From: SIG672 sp045580325
GTDB lineage: Bacteria > Bacillota > Clostridia > Oscillospirales > CAG-272
Assembly: GCA_045580325.1 (NCBI GenBank)
Contig: JAZNNR010000013.1
Location: 1-29,289 of the forward strand
Length of the DNA: 29,289 bases
Direction of reading: 5' to 3'
Shown here piece after piece: positions 7,361 through 14,703 of this stretch; position 1 is the first letter of the stretch; the number at the start of each line of letters is the position of its first letter. The notes under the pieces are model-generated. The model was not told where the DNA came from, did no database searches, and worked only from the letters and a program-made list of their open reading frames with translations. Both the position numbers and the translations under genes were made by a program.

Positions 7361-7711
7361 ATGACAACGATCACTTTTTTCAAAAAAAACGGTGTTTATT
7401 ACGGCTTTAAGGAAACAGGACATTCCGGCTTTGCTGAAGAGGGAAACGACATAGTGTGTTCCGCACTCTCGGCAATGACAATGCTGATAATAAATGCTAT
7501 CGAGGTCTCCTACGCTTCCGACGTTGAATACACGATCGACGAAAAAACGACCGATATAACAGTTATGGCTAAGGCGGCGCTCCCGAGCGAGCCCGACGAG
7601 AAAAAGCAGTTCGCTGTTTCGGGACTCTTCTATGCATACTATCTGCAGCTTTGCGATTTGCTTGAAGATTATTACGATTTTATTGACGTTAAGGAAGTAG
7701 AGGTCAAATGA
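7361..7711 (+). CDS. prp: Ribosomal-processing cysteine protease Prp
   Basis: A 116-residue protease that removes the N-terminal extension of ribosomal protein L27, a step needed for ribosome function in Firmicutes. The catalytic pair is seen in GHSGFAEEGNDIVCSA, with His21 and Cys33 in the expected spacing. Length matches Prp (YsxB). It lies 14 nt after rplU and 56 nt before rpmA, whose product carries the matching cleavage site. The ribosome site is weak, which could keep its level below that of the ribosomal proteins. Confidence 0.95.
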   Translation: MTTITFFKKNGVYYGFKETGHSGFAEEGNDIVCSALSAMTMLIINAIEVSYASDVEYTIDEKTTDITVMAKAALPSEPDEKKQFAVSGLFYAYYLQLCDLLEDYYDFIDVKEVEVK

Positions 7712-7767
7712 AGTCGGCAAATGTCGCTTCAGAAAATTACTAAGTTTACATGAAAGGATTTGATACC

Positions 7768-8046
7768 ATGTTCAGAATAAGCTTGCAGTTCTTCGCACAC
7801 AAAAAAGGTGTTGGTTCGACCAAGAACGGTCGTGATAGCGAATCCAAGCGTCTTGGTGTTAAGAAAGCAGACGGACAGTCCGTTGTTGCTGGTAACATCA
7901 TTGTAAGACAGCGCGGAACTCATATTCATCCCGGCAACAACGTCGGACGCGGATCTGACGATACACTTTACGCTCTCATCGACGGAACAGTAAAGTTTGA
8001 GCAGATTGCAAAGGATAGAAAGTGCGTTAGCGTTTACGCTGACTAA
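7768..8046 (+). CDS. rpmA: 50S ribosomal protein bL27 (N-terminally extended precursor)
   Basis: A 92-residue protein whose N-terminus reaches the peptidyl-transferase centre once processed. It starts MFRISLQFF-AHKKGVGSTKNGRDS. The first nine residues are the Firmicutes-type extension, and Prp cuts between Phe9 and Ala10. The rest contains GNIIVRQRGTHIHPGNNVGRG, the family core. ATG 7768 is chosen over the in-frame ATG at 7750 because AAAGGA lies 8 nt before it and the protein then matches the family. Last gene of the rplU operon; a terminator follows. Confidence 0.97.
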   Translation: MFRISLQFFAHKKGVGSTKNGRDSESKRLGVKKADGQSVVAGNIIVRQRGTHIHPGNNVGRGSDDTLYALIDGTVKFEQIAKDRKCVSVYAD

Positions 8047-8077
8047 TTTCTGCTTTAAAATCGAATTTTCGATACAG

Positions 8078-8116
8078 AAGCCGCAAAAGGTATGTTATGC
8101 CATTTGGGGCTTTTTG
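8078..8116 (+). terminator. Terminator after rpmA
   Basis: An imperfect stem of about 15 bp joins AAGCC (8078-8082) and inner pairs to GGCTT (8108-8112), followed by TTTTTGTTTT. It separates the ribosomal operon from argH, which has no clear promoter of its own, so partial read-through is possible. Confidence 0.7.
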
Positions 8117-8140
8117 TTTTAAGTTTTTGGAGAATAAGCT

Positions 8141-9541
8141 ATGAATAATAAATTATGGGCAGGACGTTTTTCTAAAGAGCTGAGCAGCGTTGCGGACGAT
8201 TTCAACTCGTCGATACCATTTGACAGCCGTATGTATATGCAGGATATAAGAGGTTCTATTGCACACGCGACGATGCTCGGTATGCAGGGAATAATTACTA
8301 TCGACGAAGCGCATACGATAATAAACGAGCTTGTAAAGATCGAAGAGGATATTACCGAGGGCAGACTCGAGATCGATATGTCTGCTGAGGACATACATAT
8401 GTTTGTCGAGAGCGTTCTTACCGAGCGCATCGGCGACACAGGTAAAAAGCTTCACACAGCGCGCAGCCGTAACGATCAGGTCGCTGTCGATATCAGACTT
8501 TGGCTTAAAGACGAAACAGACGATATAATATCAAATATCTGCTCGCTTATCGAGGCGCTTACAAATAAGGCAGACGAGTATAAAGAGGCTATTATGCCCG
8601 GATATACCCATATGCAGAGAGCGCAGCCGATAACCTTCGGACATCATCTTATGGCGTACGTATCGATGTTTATGAGGGATATTGAGCGTCTTTCCGAGGC
8701 TTCGGCGCGTATGATGTCATCTTGCCCCTTAGGTTCGTGCGCGCTTGCGGGAACGACCTATAATACAGACCGTCAGAGAACGGCTGATATTCTCGGATTT
8801 CAGTACCCCTGCCGTAACTCGCTTGACGGAGTTTCGGACAGAGATTTTGCAGTAGAGCTTTGCGCGGCGTATTCGCTTGTTATGATGCACATTTCGCGTC
8901 TTTCGGAGGAAATTATCCTCTGGTCATCTTGGGAGTTCAAATTTATCGAGCTTGATGATTCCTTCTCGACGGGATCATCGATAATGCCTCAGAAGAAGAA
9001 TCCCGATATGGCAGAGCTTGCACGCGGAAAAACAGGCAGAGTTTACGGTGATCTTATCACGCTCCTCACGATAATGAAGGGAACACCCCTTGCGTATAAT
9101 AAGGATATGCAGGAGGACAAGGAAGCGATTTTTGACGCCGTAGATACCCTTAAAGCCTGTCTTAGCGTATTTGCTCCTATGATAGAAACAATGCGTCCTA
9201 TACCCGAAAATATGTATCTTGCGGCGCAAAAGGGCTTTATCAATGCCACCGACGTTGCAGACTACCTTGTGGGCAAAGGACTTCCGTTCAGAAGCGCATA
9301 CAAGATCACGGGACAGATTGTAGGAAAATGCGTGGCAGAAGGTAAGGTTCTCGATAACCTCACTCTTGACGAGTATCGCGAATTCTCCGAGCTTTTCGGT
9401 GAAGATCTTTACGGATATATTTCACTTGAAAGCTGTGTAAGCCGCAGAACCTCTTACGGCGGAACCTCTCCCGAGTCTGTTGCATCGCAGATAGAGTATG
9501 CAAGAGAATTTCTCGATGCTTTTAAGGCAGATGAGGAATAA
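8141..9541 (+). CDS. argH: Argininosuccinate lyase
   Basis: Cleaves argininosuccinate to arginine and fumarate, the last step of arginine synthesis, as a cytoplasmic tetramer. The superfamily signature SSIMPQKKNPD is intact at about residues 278-288. LHTARSRNDQVAVDIRLW and PGYTHMQRAQP, which bind substrate and supply the catalytic His, are present. The N-terminal LWAGRFSKEL is the usual argH start. At 466 residues it is full length. TTGGAGAA precedes the ATG at 8141. No argG or other arginine gene is adjacent. It follows the rpmA terminator by about 20 nt and ends in a strong terminator. Confidence 0.97.
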   Translation: MNNKLWAGRFSKELSSVADDFNSSIPFDSRMYMQDIRGSIAHATMLGMQGIITIDEAHTIINELVKIEEDITEGRLEIDMSAEDIHMFVESVLTERIGDTGKKLHTARSRNDQVAVDIRLWLKDETDDIISNICSLIEALTNKADEYKEAIMPGYTHMQRAQPITFGHHLMAYVSMFMRDIERLSEASARMMSSCPLGSCALAGTTYNTDRQRTADILGFQYPCRNSLDGVSDRDFAVELCAAYSLVMMHISRLSEEIILWSSWEFKFIELDDSFSTGSSIMPQKKNPDMAELARGKTGRVYGDLITLLTIMKGTPLAYNKDMQEDKEAIFDAVDTLKACLSVFAPMIETMRPIPENMYLAAQKGFINATDVADYLVGKGLPFRSAYKITGQIVGKCVAEGKVLDNLTLDEYREFSELFGEDLYGYISLESCVSRRTSYGGTSPESVASQIEYAREFLDAFKADEE

Positions 9542-9557
9542 TTTATAATTTAAACGT

Positions 9558-9596
9558 AAAAAACCATCACGGAGTTTAGTTTCCGTGATGGTTTTT
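9558..9596 (+). terminator. argH terminator (left copy of a repeated terminator)
   Basis: A 13-bp or longer perfect stem (9561-9573 with 9582-9594) sits between an A-run and a T-run. The 39-nt segment is identical except for two loop bases to 12224-12262, on the other side of the BspA gene. Confidence 0.92.
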
Positions 9597-9634
9597 CTGT
9601 TTTTGAGCATAACTGAGATTTAAATATGTAATCC

Positions 9635-9663
9635 TTGACATATCTGTCTTCTTGTGCTATACT
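9635..9663 (+). promoter_or_regulatory. Promoter of the BspA/dockerin gene
   Basis: TTGACA (9635-9640) and TATACT (9658-9663) have a 17-bp spacer and an extended -10 TGC. It would give a leader of about 55 nt. Confidence 0.85.
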
Positions 9664-9724
9664 TTACCATAATAGTGCAATTATTGTGCAGCTATATATG
9701 TTTAAACCCAAAAGGAGAAAAACA

Positions 9725-12202
9725 ATGAAAAAACTCAAATACTTAATACCGATAACTCTGATAATAACAGTTTTAGTAACCCTGTTTGTTATTACGAGCA
9801 TGTCTGCAAACGCGGAAACCGAAGGCTATTTCACCTATACGGTATCAGACGGCAAGGCAACCATAACCGACGTTGACACAAGTATAAGCGGCGACGTTAT
9901 TATTCCCGCAACTCTCGGTGGGTATCCTGTGACGAGTATTGGATGGAATGCGTTCTCCGGCTGCAGCAGCCTCACGAGCGTAGTAATTCCCGACAGCGTA
10001 ACGAGCATTGACTGGGGTGCATTCTTCGGTTGTAGCAGTCTCACGAGTATAACGATAGGAAACAGCGTAACTAGCATTGGTGATTGTGCGTTCTCCGGTT
10101 GCAGTAGCCTTACTAGCATAGTAATTCCCGGTAGCGTAACGAACATTAGTGAGCGTGCGTTCTTCGGTTGTAGCAGTCTCACGAGTATAACGATAGGAAA
10201 CAGCGTAGCGAGTATTGGTGAGTATGCGTTCTCTGGTTGCAGTAGACTTATTAACATAGTAATCCCCGACAGTGTAACTAGCATTGGTAATTGGGCGTTC
10301 AATAGTTGCAGCAGCCTTACTAGCATAGTAATCCCTGACAGCGTAACGAGTATTGGTGCGTGTGCGTTCTACGATTGTAACACCCTTACGAGTATAAATA
10401 TCCCTGACAGCGTAACGAGTATTGGCGTGGCTGCGTTCAGGTATTGCAGCAGCCTCACGAGCATAACAATCTCCGACAGCGTAACGAGTATTGGTGATTC
10501 TGCGTTCTTATCTTGTAGCAGCCTCACGAGCATAACAATCTCCGACAGCGTAATGAGCATTGGTTCTAGTGCGTTCTCCGGCTGCAGTAGCCTCACGAGC
10601 ATAATAATCCCCGACAGCGTAACGAGTATTGGTGCGAGTGCATTCTCCGGCTGTAGTAACCTCGCATGTGTAGTAATTCCCGACAGTGTAACGAGCATTG
10701 ATTATCAGGTGTTCTCCGGTTGTAGCAGCCTCACGAGTATGGTAATCCCCAACAGCATAACGAGCATTGGTAATTATGTGTTTTGGAATTGTAGCAGCCT
10801 TACCAGCATAACAATTCCCAACAGCATAACGAGCATTGGTTATGGTGCGTTTGATTCTTGTGATGCACTTACCACAGTATATTATGATGGAAATCAGTCG
10901 GATTGGGATAAGATTACAATAGGTGAAGGTAATGAAGACTTAATGAATGCAGAAATTATTTTTACTGACCTAGATGCTCCGGTAGATCCTGATCCTGAAA
11001 CACAAATCTCAGGCGTTTGCGGAGATAATCTAACTTGGACACTTGATCTTGCAACTGAAGTGCTTACAATCTCCGGAAGTGGTGATATGTATGATTATAC
11101 CTATTCAGACGCTCCTTGGGGTTCGAAATGGGATTCTATTAAAACAGTTGTTATAAACGAAGGCGTAATAAGTATTGGCGATGATGCGTTCAATAGTTGC
11201 GAATCATTGACAAGTATAACGATACCGAATAGTGTAACGAGTATCGGAAATCGTGCGTTTTACGGTTGTACCGACTTGACAAGTATAATGATACCGAATA
11301 GCGTAACGAGCATCGGAAATTATGTGTTCGGACGGTGTACCTCCTTGACAAGTATAACCGTAGAAAGCGGAAATACAAAATATCACAGTAATGGAAACTG
11401 TATTATAGAAACAGCAAGAGGAACTCTTATACTTGGTTGTAAAAACAGCGTTATACCGACAGACGGTAGCGTAACGAGCATTGGTGATAATGCGTTTTAC
11501 GATTGCGTCAGCCTCACGAACATAGTAATCCCCGATAGCGTAACGAGCATTGGTTGTGGTGCGTTCTCAAAGTGTTGGTCATTAACAAGTATAACAATAC
11601 CGAGTAGTGTTGCAAGTATCGGCGATAGTGCGTTCTTTGATTGTGATTCTTTAACAAGTATAACCTTTGATGCAAATAGCCAATTGACAAGTATCAGCTT
11701 TGGTGTGTTCGTTAATTGCTACTCCTTGACGAGTATAATAATACCAGACAGCGTAACAATTATCGACGAAGGTGCATTCTATGATTGCGAATCTTTGGAG
11801 AGTATAACGATACCTAAAAGTGTAAGCAGTATAAAAGATGATGCATTCTCTGGTTGCGGTGCGCTTACTACGGTATATTATCAAGGAAACCAGTCCGATT
11901 GGCATAAGATTTCGATAGGTTCATATAATGAAGACTTAACAAGTGCAAATATAATTTTTACCGAAATTGTTTACGGAGACGCCAATGGCGACGGAGAGGT
12001 CAGTATGGATGACGTTGTATGTACAAGACAATATATTACGACTTTCAATTACGATACAAACACCTCATCGGAAAGCGTTGAAGCTGGTGCAGATATAAAC
12101 AGCGACGGTGTTGTCAATATGAAGGACGTTATTCTTCTCAGACAGTATATAGCAAACTATGATTACGAAACCGGAAGCTCCTCGGTAGTCCTCGGACCGT
12201 AG
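9725..12202 (+). CDS. Secreted BspA-type leucine-rich-repeat protein with C-terminal dockerin
   Basis: An 825-residue secreted protein. A signal peptide (KK start, hydrophobic core about 7-24, SANA-E cleavage after residue 30) leads into two BspA-type LRR arrays (LRR_5). The first has 14 units of 23 residues with consensus VTSIGxxAFxxCSSLTSIxIPDS, capped by TTVYYDGNQSDW. A linker domain with GVCGDNLTWTLD and LTISGSGDMYDY follows, then about nine less regular units ending TTVYYQGNQSDW. The last 75 residues form a type-I dockerin: two Ca-binding loops DANGDGEVSMDD (752-763) and DINSDGVVNMKD (790-801), each followed by a helix with RQYI. The dockerin should dock the protein on a cohesin scaffold or cell-surface anchor. 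BspA repeats in other bacteria bind host or matrix proteins. ATG 9725 is preceded by AAAGGAG. Ligand unknown. Confidence 0.93.
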   Translation: MKKLKYLIPITLIITVLVTLFVITSMSANAETEGYFTYTVSDGKATITDVDTSISGDVIIPATLGGYPVTSIGWNAFSGCSSLTSVVIPDSVTSIDWGAFFGCSSLTSITIGNSVTSIGDCAFSGCSSLTSIVIPGSVTNISERAFFGCSSLTSITIGNSVASIGEYAFSGCSRLINIVIPDSVTSIGNWAFNSCSSLTSIVIPDSVTSIGACAFYDCNTLTSINIPDSVTSIGVAAFRYCSSLTSITISDSVTSIGDSAFLSCSSLTSITISDSVMSIGSSAFSGCSSLTSIIIPDSVTSIGASAFSGCSNLACVVIPDSVTSIDYQVFSGCSSLTSMVIPNSITSIGNYVFWNCSSLTSITIPNSITSIGYGAFDSCDALTTVYYDGNQSDWDKITIGEGNEDLMNAEIIFTDLDAPVDPDPETQISGVCGDNLTWTLDLATEVLTISGSGDMYDYTYSDAPWGSKWDSIKTVVINEGVISIGDDAFNSCESLTSITIPNSVTSIGNRAFYGCTDLTSIMIPNSVTSIGNYVFGRCTSLTSITVESGNTKYHSNGNCIIETARGTLILGCKNSVIPTDGSVTSIGDNAFYDCVSLTNIVIPDSVTSIGCGAFSKCWSLTSITIPSSVASIGDSAFFDCDSLTSITFDANSQLTSISFGVFVNCYSLTSIIIPDSVTIIDEGAFYDCESLESITIPKSVSSIKDDAFSGCGALTTVYYQGNQSDWHKISIGSYNEDLTSANIIFTEIVYGDANGDGEVSMDDVVCTRQYITTFNYDTNTSSESVEAGADINSDGVVNMKDVILLRQYIANYDYETGSSSVVLGP
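9929..10894 (+). repeat. 69-bp tandem repeat array (LRR array 1)
   Basis: Fourteen units with an exact 69-bp period start at 9929 and the last at 10826, with no insertions or deletions. The core GCGTAACGAG(C/T)ATTGGT is nearly constant in DNA. Array 2 (about 11166-11895) is more diverged and irregular. Confidence 0.9.
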
Positions 12203-12223
12203 CAGTAAGTTTAAAACTTAATA

Positions 12224-12262
12224 AAAAAACCATCACGGAGTTTCATTTCCGTGATGGTTTTT
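12224..12262. terminator. Bidirectional terminator between the BspA and pdxK genes (right copy)
   Basis: A perfect stem (12224-12239 with 12248-12263) with A-run and T-run on both sides ends the plus-strand BspA gene and the minus-strand pyridoxal kinase gene. It repeats 9558-9596 with two base changes, both in the loop. Confidence 0.92.
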
Positions 12263-12273
12263 TTATTTATGTC

Positions 12274-13107
12274 TTACTTATTCACAGCCTCGATAAGATA
12301 GGAAAGCACAGGCTCGAATTTTGCTCCGTACCAATGATCTTTATCTCCTGCGGTTGCTTTTATACACTCTACCGTGTAGTCTGCCGCGATCTTTGCCGCG
12401 TCATAAGCGCTCTTTCCGCGCACGAGAGCACCGACAAAAGCAGATGCGTAAATATCTCCTGTTCCGTGGCAGCTGTTAGGAAGAAGATCGTGCTCGTAAT
12501 AAGAATACTCGCCGTTTTCATATACGACCGCACCTGTTTTTCCTTTTTCGTATCCGATACCCGTAAGAATAATATTTTTCGCTCCGATTGCGACAAGCTT
12601 TTCGATAATAGCATCTATGTACGCTCTGTCATATTCGGTTTTGTATTCCATACCTGTAATGAAGCAAGCTTCTGTGATGTTCGGTACGATGTAATCTGCC
12701 GCCGCGCAAAGCTTTGCCATCTCCGCTACAAACGCCTTGTCAAATCCGGGGTAAAGCTTTCCGCCGTCTGCCATTGCGGGATCTACGATTTTAATGCAGT
12801 TTTCTTTTCCGCAAGAATCAAAAATGTCCTTAACGTACTGTATCTGCTTTGCGCTTCCGAGATAACCCGTATATATCGCATCAAATTTGATGTTTTCCTT
12901 CTCCCAATGAGCGCGGATGCTCGGCATATCCTCGGTAAGATCGGTGAAGGTGTATCCCGAAAATCCTGCTGTATGAGTAGACAAAACCGCAGAGGGAAGT
13001 ACGCAGGTTTCGATTCCGCAAGCTGAAATAATGGGGAGCGCAACTGTGAGTGAACACTGTCCGACACAGGAAATATCCTGAACGGTCAATATTTTTTTAT
13101 ACGACAT
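12274..13107 (-). CDS. pdxY: Pyridoxamine/pyridoxal kinase
   Basis: Phosphorylates pyridoxal and related B6 vitamers with ATP (vitamin B6 salvage; ribokinase superfamily). The 277-residue protein has the PdxK/PdxY N-terminus ILTVQDISCVGQCSLTVALP with STHTAGFSG. IVDPAMADGGKLY follows at 107-119, then the catalytic motif SCHGTGDIYAS with Asp218. ATG 13107 is chosen since AAAGAGGT lies 8 nt upstream; the open frame continues 47 codons further up but crosses the promoter. It is divergent from a MocR/PdxR-like regulator, a known arrangement for B6 salvage control. Its promoter (TTTACA, 16 bp, TATAAT) overlaps that of the regulator. The symbol pdxY rather than pdxK is a judgement. Confidence 0.92.
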   Translation of the reverse strand: MSYKKILTVQDISCVGQCSLTVALPIISACGIETCVLPSAVLSTHTAGFSGYTFTDLTEDMPSIRAHWEKENIKFDAIYTGYLGSAKQIQYVKDIFDSCGKENCIKIVDPAMADGGKLYPGFDKAFVAEMAKLCAAADYIVPNITEACFITGMEYKTEYDRAYIDAIIEKLVAIGAKNIILTGIGYEKGKTGAVVYENGEYSYYEHDLLPNSCHGTGDIYASAFVGALVRGKSAYDAAKIAADYTVECIKATAGDKDHWYGAKFEPVLSYLIEAVNK

Positions 13108-13119
13108 AGTTTCTACCTC

Positions 13120-13168
13120 TTTACAAATTGTTATATATGTATTATAATAGTTTTTGATAATATGTAAA
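13120..13168. promoter_or_regulatory. Overlapping face-to-face promoters of the B6 kinase and the MocR regulator
   Basis: Plus strand: TTTACA (13120-13125), 17 bp, TATAAT (13143-13148). Minus strand: TTTACA (13163-13168), 16 bp, TATAAT (13141-13146). The two -10 boxes overlap, and the outer TTTACA boxes mirror each other. Only one direction can be used at a time. Confidence 0.7.
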
Positions 13169-13199
13169 TTACCAAAACAGGAGATTTTTATATATCCAG

Positions 13200-14267
13200 A
13201 TGGAAAAAGAGAAAAAGTACTATAAGCTCTATAAACTAATAAAATCAAGAATACTTTCGGGGGAATATAAGTCGGGCGAAAAGCTTCCGTCCAAGCGTAC
13301 TATGGCAGATATGACCTCTGTAAGCACGATAACGGTTGAAAGCGCATACAGCAGACTCGCTGACGAGGGATATATTTATTCAAAGGAAAGAAGCGGGTAT
13401 TTCGTTTCTGAAATAGATGCCGTACAAACAAAGGAATATACCCAGGGAAGAGCACTTGAGTTTCTTGACGAAGACAACGAGATCCCAAGCGGAGATTTTG
13501 AATATTCCGTATGGTTCAAAACCGTACGTAAGGTTATGTCGGAAAGAGGAGAAAAGCTCTTTGTAAAATCGCCAAGTAAAGGCTGTTCTGTACTGAGAAA
13601 CGCTATTGCACACTATCTTTACAGATACCGCGGAATGTACGCTCAGCCAATGCAGATAATTATAGGCTCGGGTTCTGAACAGCTTTATGACAGTATCGTT
13701 CGTATCTTAGGCAGAGATAAGATATACGCGATAGAAGATCCGTCATATGCGCAGATAGAAACGGTATATAGCGGTATGGGAATAAATATAGAGAAGCTTA
13801 AAATGGGAAAAGAGGGAATTGAAAGCGAAGCGCTTAAGAAATCTCACGCGGATATTCTTCACGTAACTCCTTTTCACAGCTATCCCTCGGGAGTAACCGC
13901 CAGCGCCAAAAAAAGATACGAATATCTCAAATGGGCAGACGCGGGAAACAGATATATCGTCGAAGACGATTTTGACAGCGAATTTTTCATTCCCGGACAT
14001 CCGATAGACTCGCTTTACCTGCTTGATAATAATGGATCTGTAATATATATCAACACTTTTTCGAAAAGTCTTTCGCCCTCGATGCGTATGGGATATATGG
14101 TATTACCTGAAAAATTACTCGATATTTACGATAAAAAAATGGGAATGTATTCGTGTACCGTTCCCGTGATTGATCAGTACGTTCTTGCAGAGTTTATCTC
14201 AAGCGGTAATTTTGAAAGACACCTTAACACAGTGAGAAGAAAAATGAAAAATGACAAAAAAATATAA
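13200..14267 (+). CDS. MocR/PdxR-family regulator, C-terminally truncated
   Basis: GntR-type winged helix (about residues 8-70, with SGEKLPSKRTMADMTSVSTITVESAY) fused to a fold-type-I aminotransferase-like domain that senses pyridoxal phosphate. PLP site residues are present: Lys289 in NTFSKSLSPSMRMGY and the Asp group in VEDDFDSEF (256-259). The family is usually about 450-480 residues; this one stops at 355, right after the helix RHLNTVRRKM, losing the small C-terminal subdomain with the conserved Arg. The next gene's promoter starts about 20 nt beyond, so the missing part is not present in another frame. The end is a run of A then T (AAAAAAATATAAATTTTTTTT), a plausible deletion joint. The AGGAG ribosome site is about 14 nt from the ATG, rather far. 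It likely regulates the divergent B6 kinase, perhaps with altered sensing. Confidence 0.88.
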   Translation: MEKEKKYYKLYKLIKSRILSGEYKSGEKLPSKRTMADMTSVSTITVESAYSRLADEGYIYSKERSGYFVSEIDAVQTKEYTQGRALEFLDEDNEIPSGDFEYSVWFKTVRKVMSERGEKLFVKSPSKGCSVLRNAIAHYLYRYRGMYAQPMQIIIGSGSEQLYDSIVRILGRDKIYAIEDPSYAQIETVYSGMGINIEKLKMGKEGIESEALKKSHADILHVTPFHSYPSGVTASAKKRYEYLKWADAGNRYIVEDDFDSEFFIPGHPIDSLYLLDNNGSVIYINTFSKSLSPSMRMGYMVLPEKLLDIYDKKMGMYSCTVPVIDQYVLAEFISSGNFERHLNTVRRKMKNDKKI

Positions 14268-14286
14268 ATTTTTTTTGAAAAAGGTA

Positions 14287-14315
14287 TTGACAAATCGAAT
14301 GTTTTGTTGTAGAAT
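14287..14315 (+). promoter_or_regulatory. feoA promoter
   Basis: TTGACA (14287-14292) and TAGAAT (14310-14315) with a 17-bp spacer. A 24-bp palindrome starts 4 nt after the -10 box, covering the expected transcription start. Confidence 0.82.
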
Positions 14316-14318
14316 TAT

Positions 14319-14342
14319 CTCGGTTAGCAGAGGCTAACCGAG
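14319..14342. promoter_or_regulatory. Palindromic operator at feoA, DtxR/IdeR-like
   Basis: CTCGGTTAGC-AGAG-GCTAACCGAG is a perfect 10-bp inverted repeat with a 4-nt centre. The GGTTAG...CTAACC halves resemble operators of DtxR/IdeR-family iron repressors, with a wider centre. Its place over the start site fits repression when iron is plentiful. Confidence 0.65.
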
Positions 14343-14364
14343 AACTTGTATGGCGGTGGATATA

Positions 14365-14583
14365 ATGAATTTGCGTGTAGCAGAGGAAGGAAAAGAGTAT
14401 ATTATTCAGCGTATTGAAACAGACGATGAGGAGCTTGACGACTTCCTCTTTTCACTTGGATGTTACAGCGGAGAGCCTATTACGGTAATCTCACATCTCA
14501 GAGGCGGATGCGTGGTTTCAATAAAGGACGCAAGATACAATATCGATAATCAGCTCGCTGAAGCAATAATTGTTGACCTTTAA
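14365..14583 (+). CDS. feoA: Ferrous iron transport protein FeoA
   Basis: A 72-residue cytoplasmic SH3-like protein that assists the FeoB ferrous-iron channel. The FeoA pattern is visible as AEEGKEYIIQRIET, then LDDFLFSLGCYSGEPITVISHL, then GGCVVSIKDARYNIDNQLAEAIIV. I prefer ATG 14365 (GGTGG 5 nt upstream) to the in-frame ATG at 14350, which would add MAVDI. A strong terminator follows at once, so feoA may be made in excess over feoB. An iron-type operator covers its promoter. Confidence 0.93.
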   Translation: MNLRVAEEGKEYIIQRIETDDEELDDFLFSLGCYSGEPITVISHLRGGCVVSIKDARYNIDNQLAEAIIVDL

Positions 14584-14622
14584 AAAATAATCAATGACGA
14601 TCTTAGGATTGATTATTTTTTT
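14582..14622 (+). terminator. Terminator between feoA and feoB
   Basis: A 14-bp AT-rich stem (14582-14595 with 14608-14621) overlaps the feoA stop codon and runs into eight Ts. It should limit read-through into feoB. Confidence 0.78.
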
Positions 14623-14626
14623 GCAC

Positions 14627-14650
14627 GTCAGTTAGCGGCTGCTAACTGAC
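14627..14650. promoter_or_regulatory. Second palindromic operator, upstream of feoB
   Basis: GTCAGTTAGC-GGCT-GCTAACTGAC has the same 10-4-10 geometry and the same TTAGC/GCTAA inner halves as the feoA operator at 14319-14342. It points to a separately regulated feoB start, although no clear -35/-10 pair was found in 14651-14703. Confidence 0.65.
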
Positions 14651-14703
14651 ATGATTCCTATTTTATATCAAACCATAATACAAAATAATAAGGAGAAAAT
14701 TAA

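Noticed and set aside
9835..10698. Open frames on the minus strand with repeats LVRLLQPENA
   Set aside because: They mirror the BspA repeat array in the opposite frame; the regular look comes from the 69-bp DNA repeats.
9929..10894. Regular repeats that might be a CRISPR array
   Set aside because: The 69-bp units are translated in one frame as leucine-rich repeats with no unique spacers, and no cas genes are near.
14319..14342. Fur box at feoA
   Set aside because: Fur sites are AT-rich (GATAAT-type hexamers); this palindrome has GGTTAGC/GCTAACC halves closer to DtxR/IdeR-type sites.
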